From Pantoea sp. At-9b (GTDB lineage Bacteria; Pseudomonadota; Gammaproteobacteria; Enterobacterales; Enterobacteriaceae): 64,000 nt of DNA. Location of the stretch: NCBI RefSeq assembly GCF_000175935.2, contig NC_014837.1, positions 806,001 to 870,000 of the forward strand, written 5' to 3'. The first letter of the stretch is position 1, and each line of letters begins with the position of its first letter. The position numbers and the translations under genes are program-made. Below are positions 35,904 to 46,299 of this stretch, piece by piece. The notes beneath the pieces are model-generated. The model did no database searches. It was not told where the DNA came from and saw nothing but the letters and a program-made list of their open reading frames with translations.

Positions 35904-36670
35904 CGCATTTATATTGGGTGGCACTCAAGAGCATCTGGACCAAAGAGATCAACCGCTTTGCCCGCATCTGGATTCAGACGCTGGTGCCACCGGTGATCAC
36001 CATGACGCTGTACTTCATTATCTTCGGCAACCTGATTGGTTCGCGCATCGGCGATATGCATGGTTTCAGTTACATGCAATTTATCGTGCCGGGTCTGATC
36101 ATGATGGCGGTGATCACCAACGCCTACGCCAACGTGGCATCCTCGTTCTTCAGCGCCAAGTTTCAGCGCAACATTGAAGAGCTGCTGGTGGCACCGGTGC
36201 CGACGCACATTATCATTGCCGGGTATGTCGGTGGGGGTGTGGCGCGTGGCGTCTGTGTCGGGGTTTTAGTGACGGCGATATCGCTGTTCTTTGTCCCGTT
36301 CCAGGTCTATTCGTGGACGATGGTGGCGGTCACGCTGCTACTGACGGCGATTCTGTTCTCGCTGGCCGGTTTGCTCAACGCGGTGTTTGCCCGCACATTT
36401 GATGATATCAGCCTGATTCCGACCTTCGTGTTGACGCCGTTGACCTATCTCGGTGGGGTATTCTACTCGCTGACGCTGCTGCCGCCGTTCTGGCAGGCGG
36501 TGTCTAAGCTGAACCCGATTGTGTATATGATCAGTGGCTTCCGTTACGGTTTCCTTGGCATCCATGATGTGCCGCTGGAGCTGACCCTGTCGGTGCTGGT
36601 GGCGTTTATTGTGGTGTTTTACGCGCTGGTGTATGTGTTGATTCAGCGTGGCAGAGGACTGCGCAGCTAA
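35900..36670 (+). CDS. yadH: ABC-2 type permease YadH
   Basis: A 256-residue inner-membrane permease with six predicted spans and the ABC-2 signature region FDDISLIPTFVLTPLTYLGGVFYSLTLLPPFW. It starts in an ATGA overlap with yadG and should form the exporter pore with it. It ends in the basic tail IQRGRGLRS, as in E. coli. Confidence 0.97.
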   Translation: MTHLYWVALKSIWTKEINRFARIWIQTLVPPVITMTLYFIIFGNLIGSRIGDMHGFSYMQFIVPGLIMMAVITNAYANVASSFFSAKFQRNIEELLVAPVPTHIIIAGYVGGGVARGVCVGVLVTAISLFFVPFQVYSWTMVAVTLLLTAILFSLAGLLNAVFARTFDDISLIPTFVLTPLTYLGGVFYSLTLLPPFWQAVSKLNPIVYMISGFRYGFLGIHDVPLELTLSVLVAFIVVFYALVYVLIQRGRGLRS

Positions 36671-36684
36671 GGCAGAACTGTGAC

Positions 36685-36724
36685 GTAGCGGCGCGATTTA
36701 TCGCGCGATAAATCGCGCCGCTAC
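36685..36724. repeat. Dispersed palindromic intergenic element, copy 2 (perfect)
   Basis: GTAGCGGCGCGATTTATCGC followed directly by its exact reverse complement, a 40-base perfect palindrome. It fills the 61-base gap between the convergent ends of yadH and panD, where it could act as a bidirectional transcript end. Confidence 0.9.
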
Positions 36725-36731
36725 AATGCTA

Positions 36732-37112
36732 TCAGGCGACCTGCACCGGCAGCGCTTTTGCGATGCGCTTCATCTCGTTATCGCCCTCAAAATAAGCCAC
36801 TTTCGGCTGCCAGCTGCGGGCCACTTCATCTTCCACCTGCACGTAAGAACAGATGATCATGATGTCGCCTTCGCAGGCGCAGCGTGCTGCGGCACCGTTG
36901 ACGGAGATAATCTTTGAGCCACGTTCGGCAGCAATCGCGTAGGTGGAGAAGCGCTGGCCGTTGGTGACGTTGTAGATGTCGATGGCTTCATATTGCAGAA
37001 TGCCAGAGGCATCGAGAAAGTCCTGGTCAATGGCGCAGGAACCTTCGTAATTCAAGTCTGCCTGGGTCACTTTGACGCGATGCAGCTTGCCCTGTAATAC
37101 GGTACGAATCAT
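36732..37112 (-). CDS. panD: Aspartate 1-decarboxylase proenzyme
   Basis: A pyruvoyl enzyme that makes beta-alanine for pantothenate. 126 residues, the same as E. coli. The self-cleavage site G24-S25 is in [13 protein letters not shown], and Y58/T57 in the [19 protein letters not shown] region are conserved. It is the third gene of panB-panC-panD, 28 bases after panC. In E. coli panD is separated from panBC, so here the pathway is one compact operon. Confidence 0.97.
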   Translation of the reverse strand: MIRTVLQGKLHRVKVTQADLNYEGSCAIDQDFLDASGILQYEAIDIYNVTNGQRFSTYAIAAERGSKIISVNGAAARCACEGDIMIICSYVQVEDEVARSWQPKVAYFEGDNEMKRIAKALPVQVA

Positions 37113-37140
37113 AGCGGTATAACCTTATTAAAATGATCCC

Positions 37141-37995
37141 TTACTGGGTCAGATCCACTTGCTGATTATCAATCAGCCGGGCGTTGCCCAGCCAGGCGGC
37201 CATCAAAATTACAGCCCGCTGGCTATCGACGGTCAGCGGCTGCAGCGTTTCGGCATCGCAAATCGCCAGACCATCCGGGCGGAAACCTTTCTCACGCAGC
37301 GTCTGTTCGGCACTGTCGATGATCTCTTCCACGTGGCGCTCGCCGTTGCTGAGACGATCGGCCATGCTGTTCATCACCTGGCTTAAACCGGGGGCCAGTT
37401 TACGCTCATCGGCGGTGAGATAACCATTGCGCGAACTGAGCGCCAGGCCATCTTGGGCACGCACCGTTGGCACGCCGACAATCTCAATGTCGAAGCCCAT
37501 ATCCGCCACCATTTTGCGGATGATAGCCAACTGTTGAAAATCCTTTTCACCAAAACAGGCGATATTGGGTTGTACCAGATTGAACAGCTTGCTGACGATG
37601 GTGGAGACGCCACGGAAATGCCCCGGACGGCTGGCACCTTCCAGCAGCGACGAGAGTCCCGGAACTTCAACAAACGTCTGCGTATCCAGACCTTTGGGAT
37701 AGACATCGGCTGGTGCGGGAGCAAACACCAGATCCACGCTATGGCGATTCAGTTTTTCGCAATCGTCCTGCAAGGTACGCGGGTAGCGCGCCAAATCGTC
37801 GGGACGATCGAACTGCATCGGGTTCACAAAAATCGACACCACCACGATGTCGGCGCGCTCACGCGCGGCATCGACCAGTGTTAAGTGTCCATCATGCAGG
37901 TTGCCCATGGTAGGCACCAGCGCGATACGTTTGCCTTCCTGCCGCCAGCGACGAATCTCGCGACGCAGCATCGGCAGTGTTTCAATGATCAGCAC
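37141..37995 (-). CDS. panC: Pantothenate synthetase
   Basis: ATP-dependent ligase that joins pantoate and beta-alanine. 284 residues. The start is GTG 37995 after AGGAG. Motifs are [15 protein letters not shown] (HIGH-like ATP site), [32 protein letters not shown] and the SSRN (KMSKS-like) loop in [11 protein letters not shown]. It lies 15 bases after panB. Confidence 0.97.
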   Translation of the reverse strand: MLIIETLPMLRREIRRWRQEGKRIALVPTMGNLHDGHLTLVDAARERADIVVVSIFVNPMQFDRPDDLARYPRTLQDDCEKLNRHSVDLVFAPAPADVYPKGLDTQTFVEVPGLSSLLEGASRPGHFRGVSTIVSKLFNLVQPNIACFGEKDFQQLAIIRKMVADMGFDIEIVGVPTVRAQDGLALSSRNGYLTADERKLAPGLSQVMNSMADRLSNGERHVEEIIDSAEQTLREKGFRPDGLAICDAETLQPLTVDSQRAVILMAAWLGNARLIDNQQVDLTQ

Positions 37996-38010
37996 TGCAC
38001 ATCTCCTGAT

Positions 38011-38805
38011 TTACTGGAAACTGTGTTCGGCGGCCGGATAGCTGCCCGCCTCAACTTCGGCAATATAGTGGCGAATCGCCGCACGAATGTCGCCGGTTTC
38101 CGCGAGGAAATTTTTGGCAAACTTCGGGATATGGCCGCCAGTAATGCCAAAGGCATCGTGCATGACCAGAATTTGCCCATCGGTGACATTGCCTGCACCG
38201 ATACCGATGACCGGGATCGTCAGCGCTTTGGTCACGCGTGCTGCCAGCGCCACCGGTACACACTCCAGCACCAGCAACTGTGCGCCTGCCGCTTCCAGCG
38301 CCAGCGCATCTGCCAGCAGACGATCCGCGCCCGCCTCGTCACGGCCCTGAACTTTATAGCCGCCGAAGATATTGACCGATTGCGGCGTTAAGCCGAGATG
38401 ACCACACACCGGCACTGCGCGTTCGGTCAGCATCTGCACGGTTTCTGCCAGCCAGGCACCGCCTTCCAGCTTGACCATATTGGCCCCGGCGCGCATCAAC
38501 TGTGCGGCATTGTCGAAGGTTTGCGCTGGCGTGGCATAACTCATAAACGGCAGGTCAGCCATCACCAGTGCCTGTGGCGCGCCACGACGCACCGCTGCGG
38601 TGTGATAGGCGATATCGGCGACGGTGACTGGCAGGGTCGATTCATGGCCCTGTACCGTCATGCCAAGCGAATCACCGATCAGCAGCACCTGGATGCCTTC
38701 GTCAGCAAACAGGCGGGCAAAGCTGAAGTCATAGGCCGTCAGCGTGGCAAATTTGCGGCCACTGGCTTTCCACTGGCGTAAATGGGAGATGGTTGTGGGT
38801 TTCAT
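38011..38805 (-). CDS. panB: 3-methyl-2-oxobutanoate hydroxymethyltransferase
   Basis: Transfers a one-carbon unit from 5,10-methylene-THF to alpha-ketoisovalerate, giving ketopantoate. 264 residues, a Mg2+-dependent TIM barrel. Visible are [33 protein letters not shown] (metal-binding Asp), [19 protein letters not shown] and the catalytic glutamate in LVLECVP. It is first in the panBCD unit, with 75 bases separating it from folK. Confidence 0.97.
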   Translation of the reverse strand: MKPTTISHLRQWKASGRKFATLTAYDFSFARLFADEGIQVLLIGDSLGMTVQGHESTLPVTVADIAYHTAAVRRGAPQALVMADLPFMSYATPAQTFDNAAQLMRAGANMVKLEGGAWLAETVQMLTERAVPVCGHLGLTPQSVNIFGGYKVQGRDEAGADRLLADALALEAAGAQLLVLECVPVALAARVTKALTIPVIGIGAGNVTDGQILVMHDAFGITGGHIPKFAKNFLAETGDIRAAIRHYIAEVEAGSYPAAEHSFQ

Positions 38806-38880
38806 CGCACTCTCTCAGTATTTTCTGATGGGCGCAGTGTAATGGATTGACGATACGGGTGATATGACTGGCGTGCGATT

Positions 38881-39360
38881 TTACCAGAAACGAATCGCGC
38901 TTTGGTCGAGCGCCGCCAGCAGCGGGGCTAACGGGGTGCCATCGGGTAAGGTCTGCTGAGGAGCAATCTCCAGCAGTGGCAGCAGCATAAATGCGCGGTT
39001 GTGCATGTCGTAATGCGGCACCGTCAGGCGCGGCGTGTTAATCACCGCATCGCCAAACAGCAGAATATCCAGATCGAGGGTGCGTGGCCCCCAGCGCTCC
39101 GCTTTGCGCACCCGGCCATGTTCCAGCTCGATGCGCTGGGTATGGTCGAGCAGGGTTTCTGCGGGCAGCTCTGTTTCCAGCGCCACCACCGCGTTGAGGT
39201 AATCGGGTTGATCCGGCGGGCCGTAGGGAGGCGTGCGGTACAGCGACGACGTGGCAACGCGGGTGGTGTGCGGCAGTGCATCCAATGCCGCCAGCGCTGC
39301 ATCTACCTGATGCAGCGGGTCGGCGAGGTTACTGCCTAACGCGAGATAGACGCGGGTCAT
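38881..39360 (-). CDS. folK: HPPK, 6-hydroxymethyl-7,8-dihydropterin pyrophosphokinase
   Basis: Activates the pterin for dihydropteroate synthesis. 159 residues as in E. coli. The signature [20 protein letters not shown] binds the two Mg2+ ions. [11 protein letters not shown] starts the fold. Its ATG overlaps the pcnB stop by four bases, the usual pcnB-folK arrangement. Confidence 0.97.
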   Translation of the reverse strand: MTRVYLALGSNLADPLHQVDAALAALDALPHTTRVATSSLYRTPPYGPPDQPDYLNAVVALETELPAETLLDHTQRIELEHGRVRKAERWGPRTLDLDILLFGDAVINTPRLTVPHYDMHNRAFMLLPLLEIAPQQTLPDGTPLAPLLAALDQSAIRFW

Positions 39361-40772
39361 GGCGCGCTGTTGCTGCGTGGGGCAGCAGGACGGCGACGTG
39401 GGCGACGCGGTTTACGACGTGGTGCCGGATCATCGCCCAGCGTATTCAGCATGGTTTTCTGCTGCGTCGGTGCCGCAGCCTGGAACTCGCCCCACCATTG
39501 TGTCAGACGTTGCAGTTCCGGGTTGTTTTCCACCTCGGCCCGCAACGCCAGCAGATCATACGCGGCGCGGAATTTAGGATGTTCCATCAGCTTCCACGCA
39601 CGTTTGCCATGGCGGCGCGACATACGCAGCTGCAACTGCCAGATATCCCGAATCAGCGTGGTGATACGCTTCGGAATCGCCAGCGCGCGGCAGGCTTCAT
39701 CCAGCGTTTCGTTCATCGCCAGGGCAAAGGCATCGTAATAGGTCAGGCCGCTTTCCTGGGCGATCTGCTCGGCAGATTCCAGCTGCGGATACCAGAACAT
39801 TGCGGCAAACAGGAACGCCGGATTGACGCGCATATCGTTCTGCAAGCGGGTATCGGTGTTTTTCAGCACCTGCGCCAGCATGCGCTCCATCGGGCTGTCG
39901 CTGTGTTCGGTAAAGCCACGCGTCAGCGTCGGGAACAGCGGCTGAAACAGTTGATACTCGCGCATCATCTGATAGGTGCGGTAGCCATAACCGGCTTGCA
40001 GCAGCTTGAGCGATTCTTCGAACAGGCGTGCAGGCGGAATGTCATGCAGCAGGGTAGCAAGACGCGGAATCGGCTCGGCCGTCTCCGGCGCAATGCGCAT
40101 CTCCAGCTTGGCGGCAAAACGCACCACGCGCAGCATACGCACCGGGTCTTCGCGATAGCGCGTTTCCGGGTCGCCAATCAGGCGAATGATGCCTTGCTGC
40201 AAATCCTGCAAACCGCCGACATAATCGCGCACCGTAAAATCGGCCACGCTGTAGTACAGGCTGTTGATGGTGAGGTCACGACGCTGGGCATCATCTTCGA
40301 TGCTACCGAAGATGTTATCGCGCAGCAGCATACCGTTTTGCCCACGCTGCGAGCTGTTGCGGTCTTCTTCACCTTCGTCCATCTGATGATGGCCACGGAA
40401 GGTGGCAACCTCGATCACTTCCGGCCCAAACATCACATGGGCGAGGCGGAAGCGGCGGCCCACCAGGCGGCAGTTGCGGAACAATTTACGCATCTGTTCC
40501 GGCGTGGCGTTGGTGGTGACATCGAAATCTTTTGGTTTCTTACCCAGCAGTAAATCGCGCACACCGCCGCCTACCAGGTAGGCTTCGTAACCGGCTTTGT
40601 TCAGGCGATAGAGCACTTTGAGGGCATTTTCGCTGATATCTTTGCGTGAGATGTTGTGGCTTTCACGGGGAATGACGGTCATCAGACTTTCGGTTTCCAC
40701 CTCTTCAGGCGCCTCCGCCTCCTCGTCACGCTTGAGGACTCTCCGGCAAAAATTAGCGACTCGGGTAAAAAT
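39357..40772 (-). CDS. pcnB: Poly(A) polymerase I, AUU start
   Basis: Adds 3' poly(A) tails that mark RNAs for decay and controls ColE1-type plasmid copy number. I place the start at ATT 40772, where GAGGTG precedes ATTTTTACCCGAGTCGCTAA. E. coli pcnB is documented to initiate at AUU, and the N-terminal residues ([10 protein letters not shown]) correspond. An in-frame ATG seven codons upstream lacks a ribosome site. This gives 471 residues. The nucleotidyltransferase motif is [33 protein letters not shown] and ERRxxR regions follow, then a basic Arg/Pro-rich tail ([11 protein letters not shown]). Confidence 0.95.
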   Translation of the reverse strand: MFTRVANFCRRVLKRDEEAEAPEEVETESLMTVIPRESHNISRKDISENALKVLYRLNKAGYEAYLVGGGVRDLLLGKKPKDFDVTTNATPEQMRKLFRNCRLVGRRFRLAHVMFGPEVIEVATFRGHHQMDEGEEDRNSSQRGQNGMLLRDNIFGSIEDDAQRRDLTINSLYYSVADFTVRDYVGGLQDLQQGIIRLIGDPETRYREDPVRMLRVVRFAAKLEMRIAPETAEPIPRLATLLHDIPPARLFEESLKLLQAGYGYRTYQMMREYQLFQPLFPTLTRGFTEHSDSPMERMLAQVLKNTDTRLQNDMRVNPAFLFAAMFWYPQLESAEQIAQESGLTYYDAFALAMNETLDEACRALAIPKRITTLIRDIWQLQLRMSRRHGKRAWKLMEHPKFRAAYDLLALRAEVENNPELQRLTQWWGEFQAAAPTQQKTMLNTLGDDPAPRRKPRRPRRRPAAPRSNSAP

Positions 40773-40810
40773 GGGACACCTCGACAGTGACATTAATGGT
40801 GTTGGTAAAA

Positions 40811-41740
40811 TCAGCGGCTAATCATAGCCTGTTGCGAACCATTTGAGAATGGCGTTGTCGTTTCATCCGGCTTCAGGGCGTTTTCCAGTGGGATCAGACG
40901 GATATTCCACCGCGCGACCGCCTGTTTTAACAGCGATTCCAGCGATTCATCCTGCCATCCTTCTGAGACCGGTTGACCCAAAAAGTTTAACGCCTGTACC
41001 AGCAACGGTCGCGCATCGCCTGCGGGCAACGCAGGGGCATGGTTCTGTTTGGACAGTTTGTTGCCATCGGCATTCACCGCCAGCGGCAAATGCAGGTACT
41101 CAGGTACCGGCCAGCCAAACTGTTGATACAGCGCGACCTGGCGTACCGTTGGCTCAATCAAATCCGCGCCGCGGACAATCTCGGTAACACCCTGAAAATG
41201 GTCATCCACCACCACCGCCAGGTTGTAAGCAAACAGGCCGTCACGGCGGTGAATAATAAAATCTTCTTCTGCCAGCCGGGTAGCGGCCATCAGGTGACCA
41301 CGCAGACGATCGTCAAAACCATACACCGGTGCATGTTGGCGCAGGCGTAACGCGGCATGATGCGATCCAAGCTGCAAATCGCGACAATGGCCGTCGTAGA
41401 AACCGCCCAACTGTTGAATACGGCTACGCGTACAGGTGCAGAAGTAACTCTGACGTTGTTCGCGTAACCAATGTAGAGCCTCACGGTAAGCCTGATGGCG
41501 CTGCGACTGCCACAGTACTTCACCATCCCAGTGCAATCCATACTGTTCCAGCTGCTGCAAAATACGGTTGGCGGCACCGGGGATTTCGCGTGGTGGATCG
41601 ATATCTTCGATACGGACCAGCCAACGCCCTTGTTGCGCACGCGCATGCAGGTAGCTACCCAAGGCAGCAATCAGCGAGCCAAAATGGAGTTCACCAGAAG
41701 GAGAGGGGGCGAAACGCCCAATGCAGGGAAGGTTAGACAT
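40811..41740 (-). CDS. gluQ: Glutamyl-Q tRNA(Asp) synthetase
   Basis: A truncated GluRS paralogue that attaches glutamate to queuosine in the tRNA-Asp anticodon. 309 residues, lacking an anticodon-binding domain. The class I signature is [22 protein letters not shown], the KMSKS-like loop is NKLSKQN, and the zinc site is CTCTRSRI...YDGHC. It lies 72 bases after dksA with a stable hairpin between them, so its expression is probably partly coupled to dksA. Confidence 0.96.
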   Translation of the reverse strand: MSNLPCIGRFAPSPSGELHFGSLIAALGSYLHARAQQGRWLVRIEDIDPPREIPGAANRILQQLEQYGLHWDGEVLWQSQRHQAYREALHWLREQRQSYFCTCTRSRIQQLGGFYDGHCRDLQLGSHHAALRLRQHAPVYGFDDRLRGHLMAATRLAEEDFIIHRRDGLFAYNLAVVVDDHFQGVTEIVRGADLIEPTVRQVALYQQFGWPVPEYLHLPLAVNADGNKLSKQNHAPALPAGDARPLLVQALNFLGQPVSEGWQDESLESLLKQAVARWNIRLIPLENALKPDETTTPFSNGSQQAMISR

Positions 41741-41753
41741 TTTATAGTGTGCA

Positions 41754-41792
41754 CCGCACGGCGGGAAAACAGTGGTTTTCCCTGCTGTGCGG
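41754..41792 (-). terminator. Hairpin between dksA and gluQ
   Basis: A two-part stem: CCGCAC/GTGCGG outside and GGGAAAAC/GTTTTCCC inside around an AGTG loop. No T tract follows, so it may attenuate or process the dksA-gluQ transcript rather than terminate it fully. Confidence 0.55.
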
Positions 41793-41812
41793 CGACAGTC
41801 TGTTCACGGCCA

Positions 41813-42268
41813 TTAGCCAGCCATCTGCTTCTCGCGGATTTCTGCCAGCGTCTTGCAGTCAATGCACAGATCGGCGGTCGGACGCGCTTCCAGACGACGA
41901 ATACCAATTTCAACACCGCAGGATTCGCAGTAGCCGAAATCGTCATCTTCCACTTTCTTCAGCGTCTTCTCGATCTTTTTGATCAGCTTACGCTCACGAT
42001 CGCGGTTACGCAGTTCCAGACTGAATTCCTCTTCCTGCGCGGCACGGTCAACCGGATCCGGGAAGTTGGCAGCTTCGTCCTGCATATGTGACACAGTACG
42101 GTCGACTTCATCCCTGAGTTGATTGCGCCAGGCTTCCAGAATCTTGCGGAAATGGCTCAGCTGGGCTTCGTTCATATACTCTTCGCCCGGTTTCTCCTGA
42201 TACGGCTCCACCCCAGCGATGGCGAGGATACTCAGGGACGATGTTTTACGGTTTTGCCCTTCTTGCAT
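41813..42268 (-). CDS. dksA: RNA polymerase-binding transcription factor DksA
   Basis: Acts with ppGpp through the RNA polymerase secondary channel. 151 residues from ATG 42268 ([32 protein letters not shown]), identical in extent to E. coli. The frame's extra seven codons are not used. The coiled-coil tip aspartates are present in [15 protein letters not shown]. The four zinc cysteines are in [11 protein letters not shown] and [10 protein letters not shown]. Confidence 0.98.
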   Translation of the reverse strand: MQEGQNRKTSSLSILAIAGVEPYQEKPGEEYMNEAQLSHFRKILEAWRNQLRDEVDRTVSHMQDEAANFPDPVDRAAQEEEFSLELRNRDRERKLIKKIEKTLKKVEDDDFGYCESCGVEIGIRRLEARPTADLCIDCKTLAEIREKQMAG

Positions 42269-42449
42269 GTTGTTTCTCCTGGATAACACGCACTATCGAT
42301 TCCCAACAGGGAAAAAAACAGGCCGCTATAAATAGCAGAAGCAATCAAGGTTGGCAATTATTCATGATCACACCTTGACAAGCCTGTGAGGAACAGCGTA
42401 TTCAGCGCACCGCTCGGAACATTCCTATCACAACAAATTGCTAAGAATA

Positions 42450-43154
42450 TTACAACTCTACCCTTATCGGCTGCGTCAGTAACATTTTTAGCGGTGATAT
42501 GTGAGCCTGATACGCCAATACTTCCACGCCACACCGCTGCGCCTGTACCAGTAGTTCTGCGTATTGCGCGTCGATATGGCGCGCCGGGGAAACGTCCTCA
42601 ATCCCCGTGTGCAAAACGGCAAACAACAAAACGGCCCGATGACCCTCTGCCACGATATGACTGAGTTCGCGCAGATGCTTTTGTCCGCGAGCCGTCACCG
42701 CATCCGGAAAATAGCCTTTACCATGCTGTAAAAGGGTGACGGACTTGACTTCAATATAGCAGTTCGATCTGCCCTTCGCTTGCAGCAGGAAGTCAATTCG
42801 GCTTTTTTCCGTGCCATATTTCACTTCAGACTGGCAGTGGTCATAAGAGGAAAATTCTGGAATTACACCGAGATTTATCGCTTCTTTCACCAGCTGATTG
42901 GCGCGCAACGTATTAACGCAGATCCAATGGCCTTGCTGGGTTTCGGTCAGCTCCCAGCTGTGGGGATACTTGCGCGTCAGGCTGTCGGAGGTGGAATACC
43001 ACACGGTATCGCCTGGTGTAGCGCAGCCGGTCATCGCGCCAGTATTGGCACAGTGGATGGTCAGCGTCTCACCCTCAGGGGTGATGACATCCGCTAAGAA
43101 ACGCTTATAACGGGCGATTAAACGGGCCGGTTTGAGTGGCGGGGAGAAAAGCAT
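42450..43154 (-). CDS. sfsA: SfsA family DNA-binding protein / nuclease-like
   Basis: 234 residues, matching E. coli SfsA from FSPPL onward, with [22 protein letters not shown] and the PD-(D/E)XK-like RIDFLLQ...[10 protein letters not shown] core. It was described as a stimulator of sugar fermentation genes, but its true role is uncertain and the fold suggests nucleic-acid cleavage. Its ATG lies immediately next to the thpR stop codon, so the two are cotranslated. The 181-base gap to dksA shows nothing clear. Confidence 0.95.
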   Translation of the reverse strand: MLFSPPLKPARLIARYKRFLADVITPEGETLTIHCANTGAMTGCATPGDTVWYSTSDSLTRKYPHSWELTETQQGHWICVNTLRANQLVKEAINLGVIPEFSSYDHCQSEVKYGTEKSRIDFLLQAKGRSNCYIEVKSVTLLQHGKGYFPDAVTARGQKHLRELSHIVAEGHRAVLLFAVLHTGIEDVSPARHIDAQYAELLVQAQRCGVEVLAYQAHISPLKMLLTQPIRVEL

Positions 43155-43694
43155 TCAGTCTCCTGTCGGGGTGGATAACGGCCAGCGGGCCAGCACCTGG
43201 TAGCGGGTTTGGCCCTTTTCGAAGCGCGAAGAACATAAGACGAACTGGTTCACCGCGAAACGCCAGTGAAAACCGCGCGGCGGAAGCGCCACTTTAGCTG
43301 CCGCGTTGCGCAGTAAGGTGATGTGCGGATGAAACGACGTGGCGCTTTGCGCACAGCCCTGTCGGGCGGCCTGGGCGCGCAGCAGACTCGCCAGTTGCAA
43401 CAAACTGCGTGGCGGGCGCTGACAACCCAGCCACACCACGCCCGGACGCGGCCAATGCCCGGCATCATCTAAATCGAGATCAAAGCCTGGTTGCGTAATC
43501 CGTCCGGCGAGTTGTTGCAGACGCTGTGAGGTTTCGTCACTGACTTCACCAAGGAACGCCAGCGTCAGATGCAGATTGGCTGCCGCTATCGGGCGTCCTG
43601 CGTCTTCAGCGAAGTTTTCAGCCCGCCAGCGCACCAGTTCCCGCTGCAAAGGCGCAGGCAGTTCAAGGGCAAAAAACAGACGTTGAGTGGTCAT
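43155..43694 (-). CDS. thpR: RNA 2',3'-cyclic phosphodiesterase (LigT family)
   Basis: 179 residues. Two HxTx motifs, HLTL (near residue 43) and HITL (near residue 126), define the 2H phosphoesterase fold that opens 2',3'-cyclic phosphates and can ligate RNA 2'-5'. It starts divergently from hrpB, about 70 bases away, the usual enterobacterial layout. Confidence 0.95.
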   Translation of the reverse strand: MTTQRLFFALELPAPLQRELVRWRAENFAEDAGRPIAAANLHLTLAFLGEVSDETSQRLQQLAGRITQPGFDLDLDDAGHWPRPGVVWLGCQRPPRSLLQLASLLRAQAARQGCAQSATSFHPHITLLRNAAAKVALPPRGFHWRFAVNQFVLCSSRFEKGQTRYQVLARWPLSTPTGD

Positions 43695-43766
43695 CGTGGC
43701 CTCCGATCATCCGCGCCGGGTGTTACAATGCGCGCCATCTTAGCACAGGCAGGAAGGGAGTTGAGT

Positions 43767-46205
43767 TTGAGTGAATTACCGGTAAGTGAGGTACTGCCTG
43801 AGCTGTTGGCCGCACTGGCGCAAGCGCCGCAGGTATTGCTGGCGGCACCGACCGGCGCAGGCAAATCCACCTGGCTACCTTTGCAGCTGCTGCAACAAGC
43901 GCACCTGCCCGGACGCATCATTATGCTGGAACCGCGACGACTCGCCGCGCGCAATGTGGCGCAGCGGCTGGCGGAGTTGCTCGGCGAACAACCGGGGGGC
44001 ACGGTGGGGTATCGGCTGCGCGGTGAAAACTGCTGCGGGGCTAACACCCGGCTGGAGGTGGTCACTGAGGGTATCCTGACCCGCATGTTGCAGCGCGATC
44101 CGATGCTGGAAGACGTTTCGCTGGTGATTCTGGATGAATTTCACGAGCGCAGCTTGCAGGCCGATCTGGCGTTAGCGCTGCTGCTGGATGTGCAGCAGGG
44201 ACTGCGTGAAGATCTGAAGATTCTGCTGATGTCGGCGACGCTGGATAATGATCGCCTGCGGACATTATTGCCCGATGCGCCGTTTATTGCCTCTGAGGGA
44301 CGCAGCTTCCCGGTGACGCGTCGTTTTGCTTCCCTGAATAATCAGCTGCGCTTTGAAGAAGCGGTGGCACGTGAAGTGGCACAGCTGTTGCGCGAAGAAT
44401 CCGGTTCCTTGCTGCTATTTTTGCCCGGCGTGGCGGAAATTGAGCGGGTGAAACGCGAACTGGAAACCCGCGTCAGCGAGGATGTCGATCTCTCTCCTTT
44501 ATATGGTGCGTTGTCACTCGACGCTCAGCGCCGGGCGATTTTGCCGTCACCCCCGGGTCGCCGCAAGGTGGTGCTGGCGACCAATATCGCAGAAACCAGT
44601 CTGACCATTGAAGGTATTCGTCTGGTGGTGGACAGCGCGCTGGAACGATCGGCCCAGTACGAAGTGCGTAGCGGCGTGACGCGGCTGCAAACCCAACGTA
44701 TCAGCCAGGCATCGATGACACAGCGCGCCGGGCGTGCCGGTCGTCTTGAGCCGGGGATCTGCCTGCATCTTTTGCCGCAGGAACAGGCGTTGCGCGCGGC
44801 GGCACAAAGTGAGCCGGAAATTCTGCATAGTGACCTCGCCTCATTACAAATGGATTTGCTGCAATGGGGCTGCCCGGACGTGGCGCAACTGCGCTGGCTG
44901 GATCGGCCTCCGGAGCGTCATCTGCGAGCGGCGCGGGCATTGCTGACCCGGCTGGCGGCGCTGGATGAAGCCGGACGCCTGACCGCCGTTGGGCGCAGCA
45001 TGGCGGAGCTGGGTAGCGATCCGCGGCTGAGCGCCATCTTGTGCGCCGCCGGGCAAAATAAAGATGCGATCGCCAGCGCGGCCTTGTTGGTGGCTATTCT
45101 GGAAGAGCCGCCACGCAGCGGTAGCGCCGACCTGCGTGATGCGCTGCACCGTCCTCAATCCACATGGCAACGGCGCGCCCGGCAGTGGCAGCAGCGTCTC
45201 AATGCCAGCGGCGGTAACGTCGATGCCGATCGTTTCCCGGCACTGCTGGCCGCCGGGTTTGCCGACCGGTTGGCCCAGCGTCGTGGTGACAGCGCGCGTT
45301 ATCAGCTGGCGAACGGCATCGGGGCCATGCTGGATGAGCAGGATGGCCTGAGCCGCAACGAATGGCTGATCGCACCGTCGCTGTTACAAGGTGCCAGCGC
45401 CGCTGATGCGCGTATCTTGCTGGCATTGCCGGTAGAGATTGAGACGCTGCGTCAGCAGTGTCCGCAGTTGGTGGAGCAGCGCACCGATGTGGAATGGGAT
45501 GAAGAAAAAGGTACGCTGCGTGCCTGGCGGCGTGAAGTCTCGGGTGCGCTGGTCCTGAAAGCGCAACCGATGGCACGTCCGGAGCCGGAGGTGCTGCACG
45601 CGGCGATGTTGCGTTGGATACGTGAAAAAGGTCTGGCGGTGCTGGGCTGGACGCCGGAGGCCGAGCAGCTGCGCCTGCGCCTGCATTGTGCCGCACAGTG
45701 GCTGCCGGAGGAGGCGTGGCCTGCCTTTGACGACGAAACCTTGCTGGAATCGCTGGAAACATGGCTGCTGCCGGAGATGCAGGCGGTGCGCGATCTGAAG
45801 GGGTTGCAGAACGTCAATCTTGTCAGTGCATTATTACATTTGCTGACATGGTCACAACGTCAGCGGCTGGATACTGTGCTGCCAACTCATTACACTGTGC
45901 CGACCGGAAGCCGCCTGCCGATTCGCTATGATGCGGAGAAGCCCCCGGCGCTGGCGGTGCGTATTCAGGAGATGTTTGGTGAAGCCAGCAATCCTGCCGT
46001 TGCTGAGGGCCGGATACCGCTGGTCCTGGAGCTGTTGTCACCGGCGCACCGGCCATTGCAGATCACCCGCGATCTGGCGGCGTTCTGGCGTGGGGCATAT
46101 CCTGAAGTGCAGAAAGAGATGAAAGGGCGCTATCCCAAACATCCCTGGCCGGACGATCCGGCTAACGCCTTACCAACGAGGCGGACCAAGAAATTTTCAT
46201 CGTGA
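43767..46205 (+). CDS. hrpB: ATP-dependent helicase HrpB
   Basis: A DEAH-box RNA helicase-like protein of unknown substrate. I choose TTG 43767 because GGGAG lies six bases before it and SELPVSEVLPELL then aligns with the E. coli N-terminus, giving 812 residues (E. coli 809). An in-frame ATG at 43728 would add 13 residues. Motifs are Walker A APTGAGKST, EPRRLAARNVAQRLAE, DEFHERSLQADL (DEFH in place of DEAH), LMSATLDNDRL, TNIAETSLTIEG and QRAGRAGRLEPG. The C-terminal HrpB domain ends RYPKHPWPDDP. Confidence 0.95.
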   Translation: MSELPVSEVLPELLAALAQAPQVLLAAPTGAGKSTWLPLQLLQQAHLPGRIIMLEPRRLAARNVAQRLAELLGEQPGGTVGYRLRGENCCGANTRLEVVTEGILTRMLQRDPMLEDVSLVILDEFHERSLQADLALALLLDVQQGLREDLKILLMSATLDNDRLRTLLPDAPFIASEGRSFPVTRRFASLNNQLRFEEAVAREVAQLLREESGSLLLFLPGVAEIERVKRELETRVSEDVDLSPLYGALSLDAQRRAILPSPPGRRKVVLATNIAETSLTIEGIRLVVDSALERSAQYEVRSGVTRLQTQRISQASMTQRAGRAGRLEPGICLHLLPQEQALRAAAQSEPEILHSDLASLQMDLLQWGCPDVAQLRWLDRPPERHLRAARALLTRLAALDEAGRLTAVGRSMAELGSDPRLSAILCAAGQNKDAIASAALLVAILEEPPRSGSADLRDALHRPQSTWQRRARQWQQRLNASGGNVDADRFPALLAAGFADRLAQRRGDSARYQLANGIGAMLDEQDGLSRNEWLIAPSLLQGASAADARILLALPVEIETLRQQCPQLVEQRTDVEWDEEKGTLRAWRREVSGALVLKAQPMARPEPEVLHAAMLRWIREKGLAVLGWTPEAEQLRLRLHCAAQWLPEEAWPAFDDETLLESLETWLLPEMQAVRDLKGLQNVNLVSALLHLLTWSQRQRLDTVLPTHYTVPTGSRLPIRYDAEKPPALAVRIQEMFGEASNPAVAEGRIPLVLELLSPAHRPLQITRDLAAFWRGAYPEVQKEMKGRYPKHPWPDDPANALPTRRTKKFSS

Positions 46206-46299
46206 CCTCTGGCGAGAATTCAGAGGGTTCTGCCATGCGCAGCACGAGAAAGCAGTTAGAGTAACGGCGCAGCCGTAGCTATACCTGGAGAATAACAGC

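Noticed and set aside
43569..43766. N-terminal extension of HrpB
   Set aside because: Overlaps the divergent thpR gene and lacks similarity to the HrpB N-terminus.
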